Source of the DNA: Chondrus crispus
Taxonomy: Eukaryota; Rhodophyta; Florideophyceae; Gigartinales; Gigartinaceae
Reading direction: 5' to 3'
NCBI RefSeq assembly: GCF_000350225.1
Contig: NW_005179304.1
Coordinates: 1 to 64,000, forward strand
DNA length: 64,000 bases
This document shows, piece after piece, positions 9,030 to 22,115 of this stretch (positions are counted from its first letter, which is position 1; each line of letters starts with the position of its first letter). A program made the translations under genes and the position numbers. The notes under the pieces were generated by a model that saw only the letters and a program-made list of their open reading frames with translations, was not told the DNA's origin and searched no databases.

Positions 9030-10994
9030 ATGTTTCCTTCATCCCCGAGCCACTCGAGTGGTGGTGCCAAACGCAAGCGCTTCGGCGTGGGCTTTTCTTC
9101 CACTTCCCACGTCCCTCTAAGTCTTCCTTCCATCTCTCGATATCCTCCTGATTCCCAACATGCCGGCCCTGTTGCCCACATCGATTCCGGTCCTAACACT
9201 CCGTCCTCGCGTCGATACCCTGCTGCATCGGAGCTCCACGATAAGGCCATGGGCCTTAATCTTGAGCATTTTGCTTCCGCTAAATGGTTCTCAGTGATCG
9301 GTGTATGCGCCTTCGATGACATTGCTTACTCGTTCGCCGACGGCGCCGGTATGCTCCCAGGACAAATCCCCCTTCAAGCTATTCGGTCTTACGATTGGTT
9401 GGCTCGCATCGCCATTCCTCCCTCCATTCTGTGTCACACTCCGCCCCGTGGTCGTGCGGTGTTATCGACCCGCTTCATGACCGCTGTGTGCGACAGGCTT
9501 GAGCTGCCATTGACGCAGGATCTCATCGCTGAGGAATTCGGTTGTGACACGTGGCAGTTTCGCACCGATGGCGAGCGGTCTTACCTCTATAATATGCTGG
9601 CCTGGACCTCCAATAACCCTCCTCGTGAAGCTAACCGCCTTTGGTTCAACCAACGGACCGTCTCGGGCGACGCTATCATGTGGACCAACGCCATAATTCC
9701 GGCTAATTTCCGACTTATCAAGCGGGGTACCATCCCCTTCTTACAGCACACAGTGCGCTTCGAATGCCTTATTCGGTCTGACACTGGGCATTTTGTGGCC
9801 TACCAGATGTTGGAGGCGCGCGAAATCGCGAGGTCCCATTATGCGAATCTTTATCAACGTATTCCGTCGTGATGGAGCCAATTTGAGGTCTGCAAAAGCT
9901 TCTGGGCTGAGCTCGGCCCTGTGAACACGTATTAAGGAAGGTATTTACGTTATCCTCGACATGACCTTTGGGTAGTCTTCCTCACAGAGTGGTGTACCAA
10001 AGTGGCAGTGACCCTCCTTTGGGAGACCTACGACTGCTGGAGGTTGTGGTACTTTCCTCCCCAGCTCATCAGCCTCATGCGACGCCTCGATTATTCGGTT
10101 CCCCTGGGCGGTGCTGATGCAGACACCGAACTGCATTCTCTCCTCGATAAAATAGAGGAGGTCGATTGGGACTTGATACCGCGTCAAAATTCTTCTCGTT
10201 CCTTCGTCCGGCAACGCCCCTCCTTCTCTCTTGGTCGTGCTCATCGTGGTGCGGGGGTCTACGCTTGGATTAACCCCTGGACAGGATCGCAATGTTCTTG
10301 CGACAAGGCGCGTCTGAGTCGGCAGTATGGGAGTCAGACGCCCGTTCCGGTTGAATTGCCCGTCTTCCTTGCGGATCCCCGCAAGCGCGACCTCTGTCCC
10401 AGAGAACCTTTGCGTTCTCGCCCTGTGTTACCGGTCTCACCGACTTCACTTCCGGTCGATCCGACCGACCCCACTCTTCCCGTGAATGCTTCGATAAGGG
10501 CGACGAGAGCCCCTGACTGTGAGGAGCTCAAATCCCCTTTGCGGTCCCATTCACCTCCAGTGACCAGGTGTCAACCTCTATCAGAGACGAGAGAGGTCCC
10601 ATCGTCAGCTAGCCGGACTGACAGTCTGTCCGTGCGTGCAGACCCAGAAAGGAAGGGAAATTCTTTGTCCCTTACCCCCTTGGCTCTTCCTACACCGTCT
10701 TTCCCTGTGCACGTCCCAGCTCGTCCCCCTTCTCCTGCGGCTGTTTCGGTTGCCGCCCCCTTGTCACCAATCGTCGACGCAGTCCAATCGACCAGGGGAG
10801 GTTCGACCTCCCCGTCCTCTCCAGATGTTATCAAAAAGAACGACGGCGCCGCCAGCGTCTATTTCACATCGCTCCGTGCTCACGGAATAAACGAGGGGCT
10901 CTTTGAGGAGCGTCCCTCGTTGACCTGCGCTTACTGGCGCAACTTGTCGCCTCACTTCCAAAGAAAAAAATCCTTGGGTGAATCGTCCCATTGA
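9030..10994 (+). pseudogene. Antisense accessory protein of family A (E2 copy), two nonsense codons
   Basis: The frame lies on the strand opposite to gag-pol, starting 123 bases inside the 3' LTR. It encodes about 654 codons, interrupted by TGA at 9870-9872 and TAA at 9933-9935. The copy in element G (46817-48304) reads through both places (Trp and Tyr) and matches throughout: FADGAGMLPG, GCDTW, RSDTGHF, YQMLEARE, LLWETYDCWRLW and a conserved end SVYxxxLRAHGI. The N-terminal part is rich in Trp, Tyr and Arg; the last third is Pro/Ser-rich and looks disordered. I see no signal peptide, membrane segment, nuclease, RT or envelope motif, and no known family. Conservation of the frame between two diverged elements argues it was a real protein. 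Its role is unknown. Confidence 0.7.
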
Positions 10995-13900
10995 CCCATT
11001 GCCGATGGTAGCGTCCTGCCGATCCATGTTCGGATCGTTGTCCTCTGAGAGTGTCGTCTCATTGTCGACACTTCCCTTCGTTCCACCGAAAATAAATTGC
11101 ATTCCCTTTTCCTATCCACTTCCTCCTCTTTTTGCATTTTTCTTCTTTTTATCCCACACGTACGTCATCCGTCTCCTCATTTTCATTTTACTCCTCTTTA
11201 TCCAACGCTTTGACGGGGCCCGCACGCCCCTCTTTCAAGAGCGGATCCCGTGGCTCCCTCCTCATTCCTCCTCAAACCTGCATCACCGACGACCCCGTCG
11301 AGGTGACGCTCTGATAGCGGTGGTCTGGTGTGGTGGAATGAATGCCTCTTCTTGTGACTTCCATCCGGCATTCCTCCTCTTTATATTTTTCCTGCGTCTC
11401 CGCAAGGTACACGCCCTTAGGAGTACGCGTTTATCTTCATCGCTGGGGTCTGTGGCTCCTGTTGCCTCTAATAAGGCTCCCCTCCTTCATCCCCGTCAGA
11501 CGGTTCCCTTATTCGCCCAGTTATCTCGTCGAGGAATATATTAATTCGTGATTAGGGGTTTCCTCTGTCCAATGAACCCGCCTTGTTCAGTATCCCCTGC
11601 GATACCTTCGATCCTGTGTCCCATCTCCTTTGTACTTTGAGTGCGAATCCTCATGTCGCCTCGTGGAATCGGAACGTCTGTGGGCGTGTGGGTCTGTGAC
11701 GATCTGTTCTCGTCGGAGTGATGTCATCAGAGTTCATCAGTTTTTCGAAGGAAGGTTCGGGTCTCATGCTAGCTGTCCCTTCACTGAGCTTTCGTCGCGC
11801 ACAGCCCGGCTCCTTTCGAACGTCGCGACCAACCCTCTGTGATCGAAAAGATCTTTCGTGATAGGTTTTCCGCACTACCGTGCGTTGTCTCTTATCCACG
11901 GCACTGCATTACCGCTGCCGTGTAGAGTTGCTGGCTCGGCGTTCATTCAGTCAACGGCATTCGTCCCGTTTTCCGATCCTCATTTCTACGCCTGGCGTCC
12001 TCCATAACGTGATAACACACGCTGCTTACGAATGCTTCCCGACCATCATCAGCGCCTATTTGACTGGTCGTTAATTGCGAGCGACCCACGATGGGGACGC
12101 CCCAATTCAGAATCATGAAAGAATACCAATTTAAAGAACTTCGGAGTGGTCATTCACGTAGTGGCGTTCCGGATTTCCTTAGTCATCGACCGCCTCTTAC
12201 TGTACGTCTTCCAGTAGCGATGTCAAACACTCGGCGAGTGTGCACTTCTCTTCCTTTCGTGCGATACACGTCCGTCCCTTCTTCCGCATGCCTCCAATTA
12301 TTTGTTCAACTCCGCACGTCGTGCGTAGCGGTCTTGATCTCCTGGCTTATCTCCCTCCCAACGGGGGGGTCTCGTCATGATCGACGTCCTGTCGGTCGTC
12401 CTTAATATCGATGTCGCGGCGTGGGGTAGTGTTAGGTCTTCACAACAAGAAGTGAGATAAAATAAAAATGCACAGGAAATTAGGGCAACTAAAAACATAG
12501 GAAAGCAGTAAGAGGGTCAATGTGCGAGACAGTAGAGGAAATAAAGGAAGGATATTGTTTCGGTAGTTCGCTTGGGGCAGCAAAGAGAACGTGAGCTTGA
12601 CGTCGTCAGTCGAGTCGAGCCACAGCTCTGTCCTTGGTAATGAGCTCCTCGATCGACGATCTCTCTACTCCGGAGTTGCTCTCCTCTCCTTGGTGCTCCG
12701 GATCGTTCTTGTTGGAAGGTGGCGCGAGACTCCCGATTGCCTCTTCAATGAGACGTCACAAATCGGTCCTTGTTGACGTGAGGATTACCATTTCTCTGCT
12801 CTCTCTTCTCCATTTTTTTCGGCTGCCTCGAACGGGGAGGCGGATTGCAAGAACAGGAGTCCGTGGTCTTAGGCAGGGGTTCGGTAGTCCTTTGGTACGT
12901 ACGGAACTCATTGTACATGGCCATACCGACGGCGGCATTGTGTCTTGCCCCGTGGAAGAAGGCTCCCGCTCGTTGAGTGTCTTGCGCGATGGCTCACGAC
13001 GATGTGATCGGGTGACCTGGTGTACTTGTGTCATGGGCTGTAGCCAGCGCTCCTTTGTTTTCGTGCGACCAACAAGTACTGTTTCCCCCTATATTTTTCA
13101 TTAAAATTTCGAAGGTTACCCCCTTGGTCCATTTTCGGCTTTTACCGCTCGTCCAGCGTTTCTCTGACGACCTCCAAGTATTTTCTTGATTAAATAGCGC
13201 GACACGAGGGCGGATCTCTGATCCAAGCGCCCTGTCTCGTGCGCGTGATTGTGTCTCAGGAGGTATCTGACCTCAGCCTGAGACTACAGTAAATTTTCGT
13301 TTTCGTGGTACGACTGCGGCGGCTCTTGCATTCCGGTGAGGCAGGTTTTCAGATAAAATCGCCTAAGTCCTTTTTTCCCTGCTCCGGCTTGTGGGTGTTG
13401 TCGACAGTTAACGTCGCTCTCCTTTTTCGACATCTCGTACGGGACGATCGTGCCCCCCTTTTCCCTGTTTGCATCTTCGCGTGGCGGCGGGTACGGACTT
13501 GCGCGTGCCGTTTGCACGTTTTCTAAGTACCCAGCGCTTCATGCGCTCGACCCGACACGCCTTCCTCTTTGTCTGCGTCGTCTCGTCCTTTCTACGCTAC
13601 TGCAGCGTTTCCGGAGGCCACTGTGATGGCTGTTCTTGACTCCCTATAACGTCTCTCGCTCCCCAGACAAGCCCAGCTTGCCATGTACCATGGAGGACGT
13701 TCTTCCTTGTAACGCGGCCGTATCATCCTTCTAATGCCCGATATACCCGCTGATCGACGTTCACAGGACGCGGTTGTACCTCTGGACCTCAAAGGTGAAC
13801 GAAACAAAAGAGAACGCAAAAAATGCAACAGAAAATATATTAGGGCATAGCTACGGATCGGTGGGTGCGTCGCGCGTATGCCAGAAGTACTACAGGGGCG

Positions 13901-15207
13901 TCAGTGTTAGTCGCAATCGACGATTCGTTGACTGCGTGGCGGTGGGACTATGCTTATCCTTGTGGCGGGTTTGCCTCGGTCAGTAATTATTTCTGCTCGA
14001 CAAGCCTCTGTATCGGGGCTTGCGGAGCTCCGTCAGCGACTGGTGCGTCCCCTTTTGATCATCTCTTCCCGTCAATCAACAATATCCCCTGTCGCGGGGG
14101 GGGTAGGGCTCCTCTCCCTCCAGAGTCTCCTTTCAGATTTCCCGTCTCGTGCACACTGTGCATTTCCCGTCGGATACAGTCTTCCCTTGGTCGAATCGAC
14201 CCGCGGTACCTCGCATCTCCTCCCTCGTCGGGGCTTACTTGTCTTGACAAGGCACCCGCAGCGGTTCCTTCTTCCTTTTCTCATGGCGCTAGCCTTCGTC
14301 TGGTTGTTGCAGACTCACTGATCGACTTGCGCCAGGCAAAGTCGTGTCCTAGACAACGACAGACAAAATAAACATAACATAACAAAACAAACGCGCACAA
14401 AAACAAACAACCAACTAAAACCGAAACAATGAAGAGAGGTAGTGAGAAGAGAAGGGGGGTTAACGTTGTAAACTAGTAAGTACGCCGATCGTCAGTAAAC
14501 GCGTCGGGGCCCTGTCGTTCGCAACTGTCGGGTGAACCGTGTCGTCTCGTTGGGACGTCGACTCCTTCGGCTATCTCTCGTTCCCAACCCTACTCGTTGC
14601 CCTCTCTGCTCCGCTTGGTGGCTCTCCATAAAAGCGGGTTGCGCGGGGGTCGGGGGTCAGTCTTAAATCCACACTGCTCCCGTCCCTAAAAAGAGCACCT
14701 CCTGCCCGGCGAGCGCGCGTTGCGCCTCACTAATCCTTGTCAACTCTCCGCAAAGCGAGTTGGACGGGGCCGCCGGCTAATGACGTGTTCTGCTTCATAC
14801 GCAATTAGTAGTCGCGGGTCGCGATCTGACTTCGATATTTGTGCGGTCAGCCCTGGCTAACAACAGTAACTGAGCGGGCAACCGGCGATTTCGGGCGGAT
14901 ATCCTCAATTTTGATTAGGATTTCGAGGGAGGACTGGTGCTCAATTCTCGTACTGGTCATTGGACAATCCCCTTCCGGTATGTCTCTAGTAATTCTGGGA
15001 TAATTTTCGCTCCCCGTCCGTGCGGACTCCTGCTCTCAATCTTAAGTTCACGTGTGCGCCTCGATGACGCGTTGCCATTCAGGCGAGCGTAACACCTCAT
15101 CCGGGGGTACGGTGACATTCCCCATTTCTCAACGACCCGACATGCATCGCTTCCTCAAACTTCTGACTTCTTTGCTGGCTCTCCTCTGCTTTCTTTCTTG
15201 ACAACAG
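10995..15207. other. E2 internal region between antisense gene and pol end, no gene recognised
   Basis: 4.2 kb of pyrimidine-rich sequence on the plus strand. Short open frames occur on both strands, but none is supported by homology or length. There are A-rich patches at 12445-12475, 13795-13845 and 14360-14435, which could serve as 3'-end signals for rightward transcripts (inference). The function of this long spacer is unclear. Confidence 0.5.
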
Positions 15208-18200
15208 CTATCCAGGTACCGCGTGCGCGACTTGCGCCGGCAGGGGCAACCGTTTCCTTCGGAAATAAGTGACTGCTGTGCTACGAAGTAACTGCTCAAT
15301 GGGCTCCCACGTCGCGTCGTCGGTGGTATACCCATACCATCTTACTTTGAGAATTAATTTCTCCTCGTCGTAGCCGTGGTCCACGATCTTGTCGATCACA
15401 TACTCCTGGCTCTCGGCTCGTTCTTCCTGCGTGTCTAAATGTCCGTCCCCCTTCCGAAGAGCCAGCGACTCATCCTCATCCTGCTCTTCCGAACCTCCCA
15501 TCTCTTGTAGATTGGGCGGGATGCCCGCAGCTTCCTGATTTACCAACGGTCCTTCATCCGTCCTATCCTTCGCTTGCGCGGCGGGTTCTTCTCGTTCCCC
15601 TTCTCGACTGAGTAACTGTAGCGCTTGTCGGAGCCCGCTTATCGGCGTGTAGTCCATGGGACTAGGGGCTAATTCGACTCTATCTCGCGACACGCGCTCT
15701 TCTTGGTCGCCGATGGCAATGACGACCGTATTCTCAGTTGACTCCTTCACTTGATACGGACCCGTAGCCACTTGTGCCAAATTCTGTTTCGGCTCGGTGG
15801 CCGTGCCTTGCTCCTTTCGAAGGAATACGTATGATCCTGAAGGGATGTCATACTTCGGCTTGCGGAGCCTTGCGTCGAAATTTCGCTTGTACCGGGCTTG
15901 TTCTTTCCGCAAGCTCTTACCAGCGCCTTTCATCAGGCTTTCCAACCACGACTGCCATTTCAGGTAGTACGCTCGATTCGAGCTAAATCCTTCCAAACTT
16001 GGCTGTGCTTGTAACGCAATGCTTCTCGGCGCCCGGGCTAACTCCAGCTCGAAGGGGGCGATGTTCGTAGTTCGATGAACTTGCGTGTTGTATGCGAACG
16101 TCACAGCGTCGCTAAATAGGTCCTAGTCCTTGGGATGCTCTCCAACATATTTTCGCAACGCGGAAGTCAGCGTGCGGTTAAACCTCTCAACTTGGTCGTT
16201 GGCTTGCGGGTGGTACGTAGTCGTGAACACATTGCGTATGCCGAGAATTCGGCAGACATTCTGAAAGAACCGGGCCGTGAACTGTGTTCCATTGTCGGAC
16301 AGCAGCTTGACCGGCGGTCCGTACACGAATACCCAATGGTCAACGAAGGCTTGTGCGATGTGCGCAGCTGATATCTTCTTCAACGGTACGGTTCGTACCA
16401 GTTTGGAGTATCGATCGCTGATCACGAGAATATACCGATTTCTTCGTTTAGTTGTGATTAGCTCTCCAAGGATGTCCATGGCGACAAACTCCAGCGGAGC
16501 TTTGGGCGTGAACAGCTTCATTTCCTTCGTGTTTCTTCTTAACTTCACCCTTTCCCGCGCACATGCAGCGCAATTCTTCGCGACTGCGTAGCAGTCTAGG
16601 GCCATCGTAGGCCAACAAAAATATCCTCTCAATGTCTTGTAAAGTTTCCTGCCTCCCGGGTGGCCTGCCAATTTTGCGTAGTGGCTCAACCCTAGGACGC
16701 GGTCCCTTAATGATTGTGTTATCACCACTTGTACAAACTCTGCCGCGGTACGGCAAAGAGTTCCTTCGAGCTCCTCGGTCTCCATGCTGAACGTTCTCAC
16801 CTTCCCGGCGTCCATTTCTTCCTTGATGCGATTGCAGAAGGGGTCGACGGCTTGCTGGCGAATGAGCTCCTCCGGAGTGACAGCTTGGAATTGATCGAGG
16901 CGGTCAGGGGCGGTCCGCCCCTCAAGAGCGAGGATGTCGTCTAACGCGTCAAAACTGTCCTCGTCCTCCACTGTACCCTCCGCCGGTTCGGCCATAAAGC
17001 ATGGGATTTCGTCGTCAATTTCGTCGACGGTTTCTCCTGCGGTCCGTAATCTTGACAGGGCATCAGCTTGACTATTCGCCTTGCCCTTCTTGTAATTGAT
17101 TTCGAAATCAAATTCCGAGAGGCGGAGCCTCCATCGGATTAATCTCTCGCTGGGGTCGGTTACGTTCATCAACCACCTCAATGAGGCATGGTCAGTATGC
17201 ACAATGAAGTGCTCGCCATATAGATATGGTCTTAAAGTCTGTACGGCCCAAATTACCTCTAGAAATTCTTTTTCTGATACAGAGTAGTTTCTCTCGGCTG
17301 CGGCTAACGTTCTTGAAAAGAACCCGATGGATTTACGTTGCGCATCCGGATGTGTCTGAAATAATGCAGCGCCGATTTGATAGTCGCTTACATCGGTATC
17401 TACCGAGTAGGGTAGGTCCTTCTTCGGCAGCGCCAACACCGGCGGTGCCAAGATGGCGTTCTTGAGCTTATGAAAAGCTTTTTCGCACGGTTCGTCGAAT
17501 CCTTTCAACTGGACCGGTTGTCCCTTCTTCAATAGTTGATTGAGCGGATGCGCGATTTTCGCGTAATGTGGGACAAACCTGCAGTAGACATTGCTTCTGA
17601 ACTGGGTCTGCGTTTGAGGGTACCGCACTTGTTCCAACGCGGCGGTTCGCGCGACATCAACCTCCAATGTACCTGGCCGAACGACATGGCCCAGGTACTT
17701 GATCTTTTCGACGAAAAATTCGCACTTGCGAAGCTTGAGCTTCACACCTGCCTTCTCCAATACAGAAAGTATTTCCTCCACGTGCACGATGTGCTCCTCC
17801 CACGACTTGCTAAAAATTATTATGTCATCCAGATACACCAAACAGCATTTCCAACGGAACGGAGAGAGCAGGATATCCATTGCTCTCTGGAACGTCGCTG
17901 GCGCGTTGGTTAGCCCGAAGGGCATTCTTGAGAAGCGATACAGACCTGAGTGAAACGAAAATGCGGTCTTGTCGCGGTCGCCCTCAGGGATAGGCATCTG
18001 CCAATATCCCGAGATCGCGTCCAACGCGGAGAAAACCTTGGTGTCACCAAGCGAGTCCAGGCACTCGTCCATGCGCGGTAAAGAGTACGTGTCCTTTACC
18101 GTTACCGCGTTTAACCTGCGATCGTCTACGCAAAAGCGCATCGATCCGTCCGGCATCGGTACTAATAAATCGGGCGACGCCCATTCTGACTGCGCCGGTT

Positions 18201-19752
18201 CGATGACTCCTGCTTCTAACATCTTCTGTACTTCTGCATCTTCTACTTCGCGGGCTTTAGGCCCGGCCCGATACGGGGCTTGCGCAATTGGCCTTGTATC
18301 TGGGGCCAGTTCAATCCGGTGGACCGTGGTGTGGATCTCACCAAGGGTCCCATCCCACATGCGGGAATATCTTTTTAACATCCGACGGAATCTTTCGCGC
18401 AGCCGGCCCGGCACGTGGCTCAGGTCGAGCTCCTCCACGTCCGGCGGGGGAGGCTCAGTCCGCCGCTCCGGCTTCGTAGTTGCCGTCGCGGAAAGCCCTT
18501 CCTCCCGTTCTCCTTGCTGGTCCTCGCGATCTTGTTCCGACGGTTCGCACCTTCTCTCGCCCGGAGGCGACGGGGTGGAATTAGTAAATTTTTCCTCGTC
18601 CCTTTCTTGAATTCCAAGTACCTCACCAATGGTGGAATTGGTCTTGAATACGGCCCTCGGGTGCGGTAGTAGTTCCGCCACCACTTGGCCTTTTTGAGCC
18701 CTGACAGGGTAATTTCTAAAATTCGCTACAAGCAATCTAAAAGGTTTGTCAGGCTCAACCTGAACTACACCGTTGGTGCTCACCAACCCGTGCTTGTTGT
18801 ATAGGGGTGCGTAGGGTTGAACTACGACCAAACCCGTCCTCTTCCAGGTGTATTCGACTACGTGTTGCGTCCCGGGCTCAATGGTCGTGGCTCTTGCCAC
18901 CTTCACCCTGGGGGAAACTCGCTCCCCTTTTGCATCAGTTTCGCCCTCTCCGGGGACCAGATGCTTCTTCGATTTTCTCGCCGAGAACCGCCTTACGATC
19001 GGAACCTCCGAGAAATCCGCCAACTCAACTGTCCTCTTCCGCGGGTAGATAGCCCCCACGAACCTATCGCAATAGTCCGCTCCTAGAATCAGCGGTACCG
19101 CGAGCTTTTCGCACACAATAAATTCGGCAGCAGCCACAAATCGTCCAAGCCTCACGGGCATCTCGATGGTTCCGAGAGTCTGGAGTGGCCTGTTGTTCGC
19201 GTCGCCAATGTCTTGGGTCGGTCCGTAGGACACTAGAGATTCCATTCCAGCCGGGAGTTCCGATTTTCGCACAAGGTTTGGTTCCGCGCCGGTGTCTGAA
19301 ACAGACAACACCCGGCTCATCAATCCGACTGTTGGTCCAATGTCCGCGTAAACTTTGTAGTTTTTTCGCGCAAGAACCAAAATCTTTTCGGGACACTCCC
19401 TTCGCTTAACCCTGTACCAGGGTCTTCGAACTTCTTCCAGCGGATGATCTCGGGCTCGGCTCAAAATTTTCTTGACTTGAGCTGGCCCTTTGTGCTTATC
19501 CACCAATCCAACAACCTCCTCATCGGGGCCTGATTTTTCCCTTAGAGACGGGGAACGGGGCTGAGACCCGGGCACAGTACGTCGACCCTGTGCCTCTCGC
19601 GACTCATGCGAGATTCCCCTCTCTAGTTTTCCTGCCGCTGCGGGTTCCTTCTCACGTCCGACGACGCGGGCCCCGCGGCGGGCCCTCTGAAGGGTTGGTT
19701 CGGCCTCGGCGTTGAAGCACTCGGCGTGCTCGCCGTCTGCGAATGGAACCAA
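15208..19752 (-). pseudogene. pol: Pol polyprotein of E2 (PR-RT-RH-IN-chromodomain), damaged
   Basis: It overlaps the gag end and lies in the -1 frame. Domains in order: aspartic protease (DTGA at residue about 153), RT with RMPFGLTNAP and YLDD, RNase H (TDVSDYQIGAALF; YSVSEKEFLEVIW; HTDHASLRWL), integrase with an HHCC-type finger and D,D,E residues in AMDILG, LLSDNGTQF and QVERFN, and a C-terminal chromodomain (YVIDKIVDH...VRWYGY...ATWEPIEQL). Lesions: TAG at 16123-16125 replaces the conserved Trp after HPKD. The RT motif reads VDDRRLN where E3 has VDYRRLN. Five residues (FLGAC in E3) are missing after FRS in the RT-RNase H link. The chromodomain places it among chromoviruses, which often target heterochromatin. 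Confidence 0.93.
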
Positions 19753-21910
19753 TTCTTGACCTTCAGATAACTCGTCGATGGTATCCCTAACCTCTCCATC
19801 GGAGACAACGCCTCATAATTTTCCAAAACTCGGTGCATTTCCCGGAGGGAAAGAATGCACGTTGGCGCGGCGTGCCCCTTTTCGTAACAATGATAGCACA
19901 CCAGTCCGTGCTTCTTGACGGGATATTGCGGCCTAGGTCCTCCATGGGCCGGCGGCCTTCCTTGATGTTGCGGCCTTCCCATCCAGCCTGGCCTTCGAAA
20001 CGTTGTACCCTTGTCTTCCATCGGAATGCGCGGCGCCGGCGTGTGGCCGCGCCCCCGGAACATCATCACGGGATCCGTGGGCTCTGAAAACGACTCCGTC
20101 GTGTATGTGGGCGTCGGTAAAGTTGACGACCCGCTTGCCCCGTAGTCCTCGTTTCCCTAGCCCTCCGAGGGCTCAATGAACTCGCCTTCGGCTACCAATG
20201 CTCCTTCATAATGATTTTCGCTGCTTCCGTGCGCATGGCGTTCATCTGATGCGGAGATTGACTCGGCTAAGTGGACGGCGCCGTGACCTTTACGACCGGG
20301 ATAAGAAGCCCTCGGCTTCTTCCCCGCCCTGAACGTCGACGGCGTCTGAATCGTGACCTCCTTGGTATTCTTGTCCTTAGCGCGGCTCGCCAAGCCATGC
20401 GCCTTCGCGAAATTAACTAGTCTCAAAAACGAAACGTCCCGATTGTCTTGTCGGTATTGAGATACCATCGGCTTGATACTCGAATCGAGTCCTTCAATAA
20501 ACATCGTCATTTGTTCTTCCATCGAATATACGTTTCCACATCGATTGCTCGCGTCCGTCAGACGGATATAAAATTCCATCTCGTCTTCAGACGGTAGCTG
20601 CTGTACTTCTCGCAATGCAAGCACGGCTTGACGGATCGCCTCGTAGGTTGCAAAACTCCTCAACAACTACTGTACGGGCTCCGGCCAAACGGACACCTTT
20701 CCGTGATGGGACCCGGCCGTCTGAGACACCGAAGTGTACTGTCTCAAGGCGATGCCGCTTAGAAATTCGTGCAACAAACGGATCGCTTGCCCCTCGTTCA
20801 TTTCTTGAGTATCGAACTCTTGAACTAATTTTGCCAACAAATCCAACACAAGGACCCCGTCCTCACCTGTGAACGTGTTGTCCTTCTTCATCTTAGGTGG
20901 AATATCTCTCCTGATTTTTCGCACGGCGGTCCGCCGGGAACTTGACAAATATGTCTGTGGGTTCCGCAAGCGGTACGTTCGGTACGAAAGTAATTTCTTG
21001 AAGAGGTAGTTGGTCGGATTCAGCTCCTCCAACTCCTCCCATCGCGGCCCGCGTCGCGTTGCGACGTCCTCTGTCTCAGCGTCCTTGTCTCTCTGCGAGG
21101 CGGACGAAGTTATCCCGCCCCGTCTGGAGGTAATTTTCTTGCCCTGCGAAATTCCTTTTCCTTCCTCTGAACGATGTTCGGAATCGCTGGCATGGTTTGA
21201 CGAACCGTCGTCACCATCTTCGGAAAGGCCAGTCGACTCGGTCATTGAGTCTTGGTCCTCCGGCTCGTCACTACCGTGACTCTTGCTCCGGTGTCGCAGA
21301 TTCTTCTTCGAAGTCTTCGACTTGGAACTCCGCTGTACAGCGGCCTTGTCCTTCTTCGATCGACGGTCGCCCTCTCGACCCGTTGGGAGCGGCTCTTGCC
21401 CGGCGACCTGTTCAAGGTCCTTGAGACGATGAGCGGCGCCGTCAAACCTGTCGTCGATACTGCTTCTAAATTTACCTAAGGACTCCAAAGCTTGATTCGC
21501 GTCGCGCCTCGCGTCCTTGACTGAAATTTTCAACGAAGCTAGGACCTCCGGCTCCAGACCGTCGGTCGCATCACCTCGCTCCTTCTCGACGAGATCCACT
21601 CGAGCCGATAGCTCTCCTAAAACGGCCTGGAACTCGTATGTTTGCAACTCCAGTTGCTTCCGGACGAGGGCTAATTCAGCCTCGAGATTTTTCGTCATCT
21701 CTTGGCGAATTTCTTCGCCCATGTTCTCGAACCTGTAGGATAGGTTATCCTTATGTCGGCTTCAATCCCCGTCGGGGATTCTTGACCTTCGGGATCCGTG
21801 GCCGTATTGGCCTGGCTTCGGGTGCGAGGACCTCGCGGGATCCTCGACGCCCTTGCCGATCCGCTCCTACTCGCCCCGGGACCGACGTACGCGGGTGCGC
21901 CTGCCGACAT
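19623..21910 (-). pseudogene. gag: Gag polyprotein of E2 (family A), two amber codons and a frameshift
   Basis: The likely original start is ATG 21908-21910 (MSAGAPAYVGP). A two-base insertion near 21750 shifts that frame, and the remaining frame starts at 21722 (MGEEIRQ). The N-terminal half is coiled coil, then Lys/Ser-rich, then a gag core (EELNPTNYLFKKLLSYRTYR; GEDGVLVLDLLAKLVQ). In-frame TAG codons are at 20667-20669 (after SVWPEPVQ, probably a Trp codon) and 20157-20159. A CCHC knuckle (CYHCYEKGHAAPTC) is near residue 40 of the final segment starting at 20069. The stop at 19623 lies inside pol, with 130 bases of overlap, consistent with -1 frameshifting. Confidence 0.88.
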
Positions 21911-22003
21911 CGCTCGTACGAGCGAACCTACACAAAAAAAGTTACAAACAAAAAATAAAAAAGAGACTCCGTTACCCAGACCACTTCCTTGTCGTAGACA
22001 GAA

Positions 22004-22111
22004 CAAATTCTAGGTCGGAAGACCACTTTTGTAGTGCAACTCCAGACCGAGACTGTCGTCGATACAATTCTAGGTCGGGTTTTCTGTAGACAATTCTAAG
22101 TCGGGAGACCA
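22004..22111 (-). other. Primer-binding site and two upstream repeats of it
   Basis: The site next to the LTR is 22091-22111 (plus strand CAATTCTAAGTCGGGAGACC then A), four bases (CTTT) from the LTR. A second copy at 22006-22026 (TTCTAGGTCGGAAGACCA) is also followed by CTTTTGTAGTGCAA, i.e. a copy of the LTR edge. A third, partial copy is at 22068-22078. CAATTC fits the T-loop 3' part (C56 to C61) of a tRNA, so pairing could extend to about 21 bases. Confidence 0.7.
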
Positions 22112-22115
22112 CTTT

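Noticed and set aside
15208..20669. TAG read as an amino acid (stop-codon reassignment or programmed readthrough)
   Set aside because: The host UBA-type gene ends at TAG, E3 gag-pol has no internal TAG, and the E2 stops replace residues present in relatives, so these are mutations.
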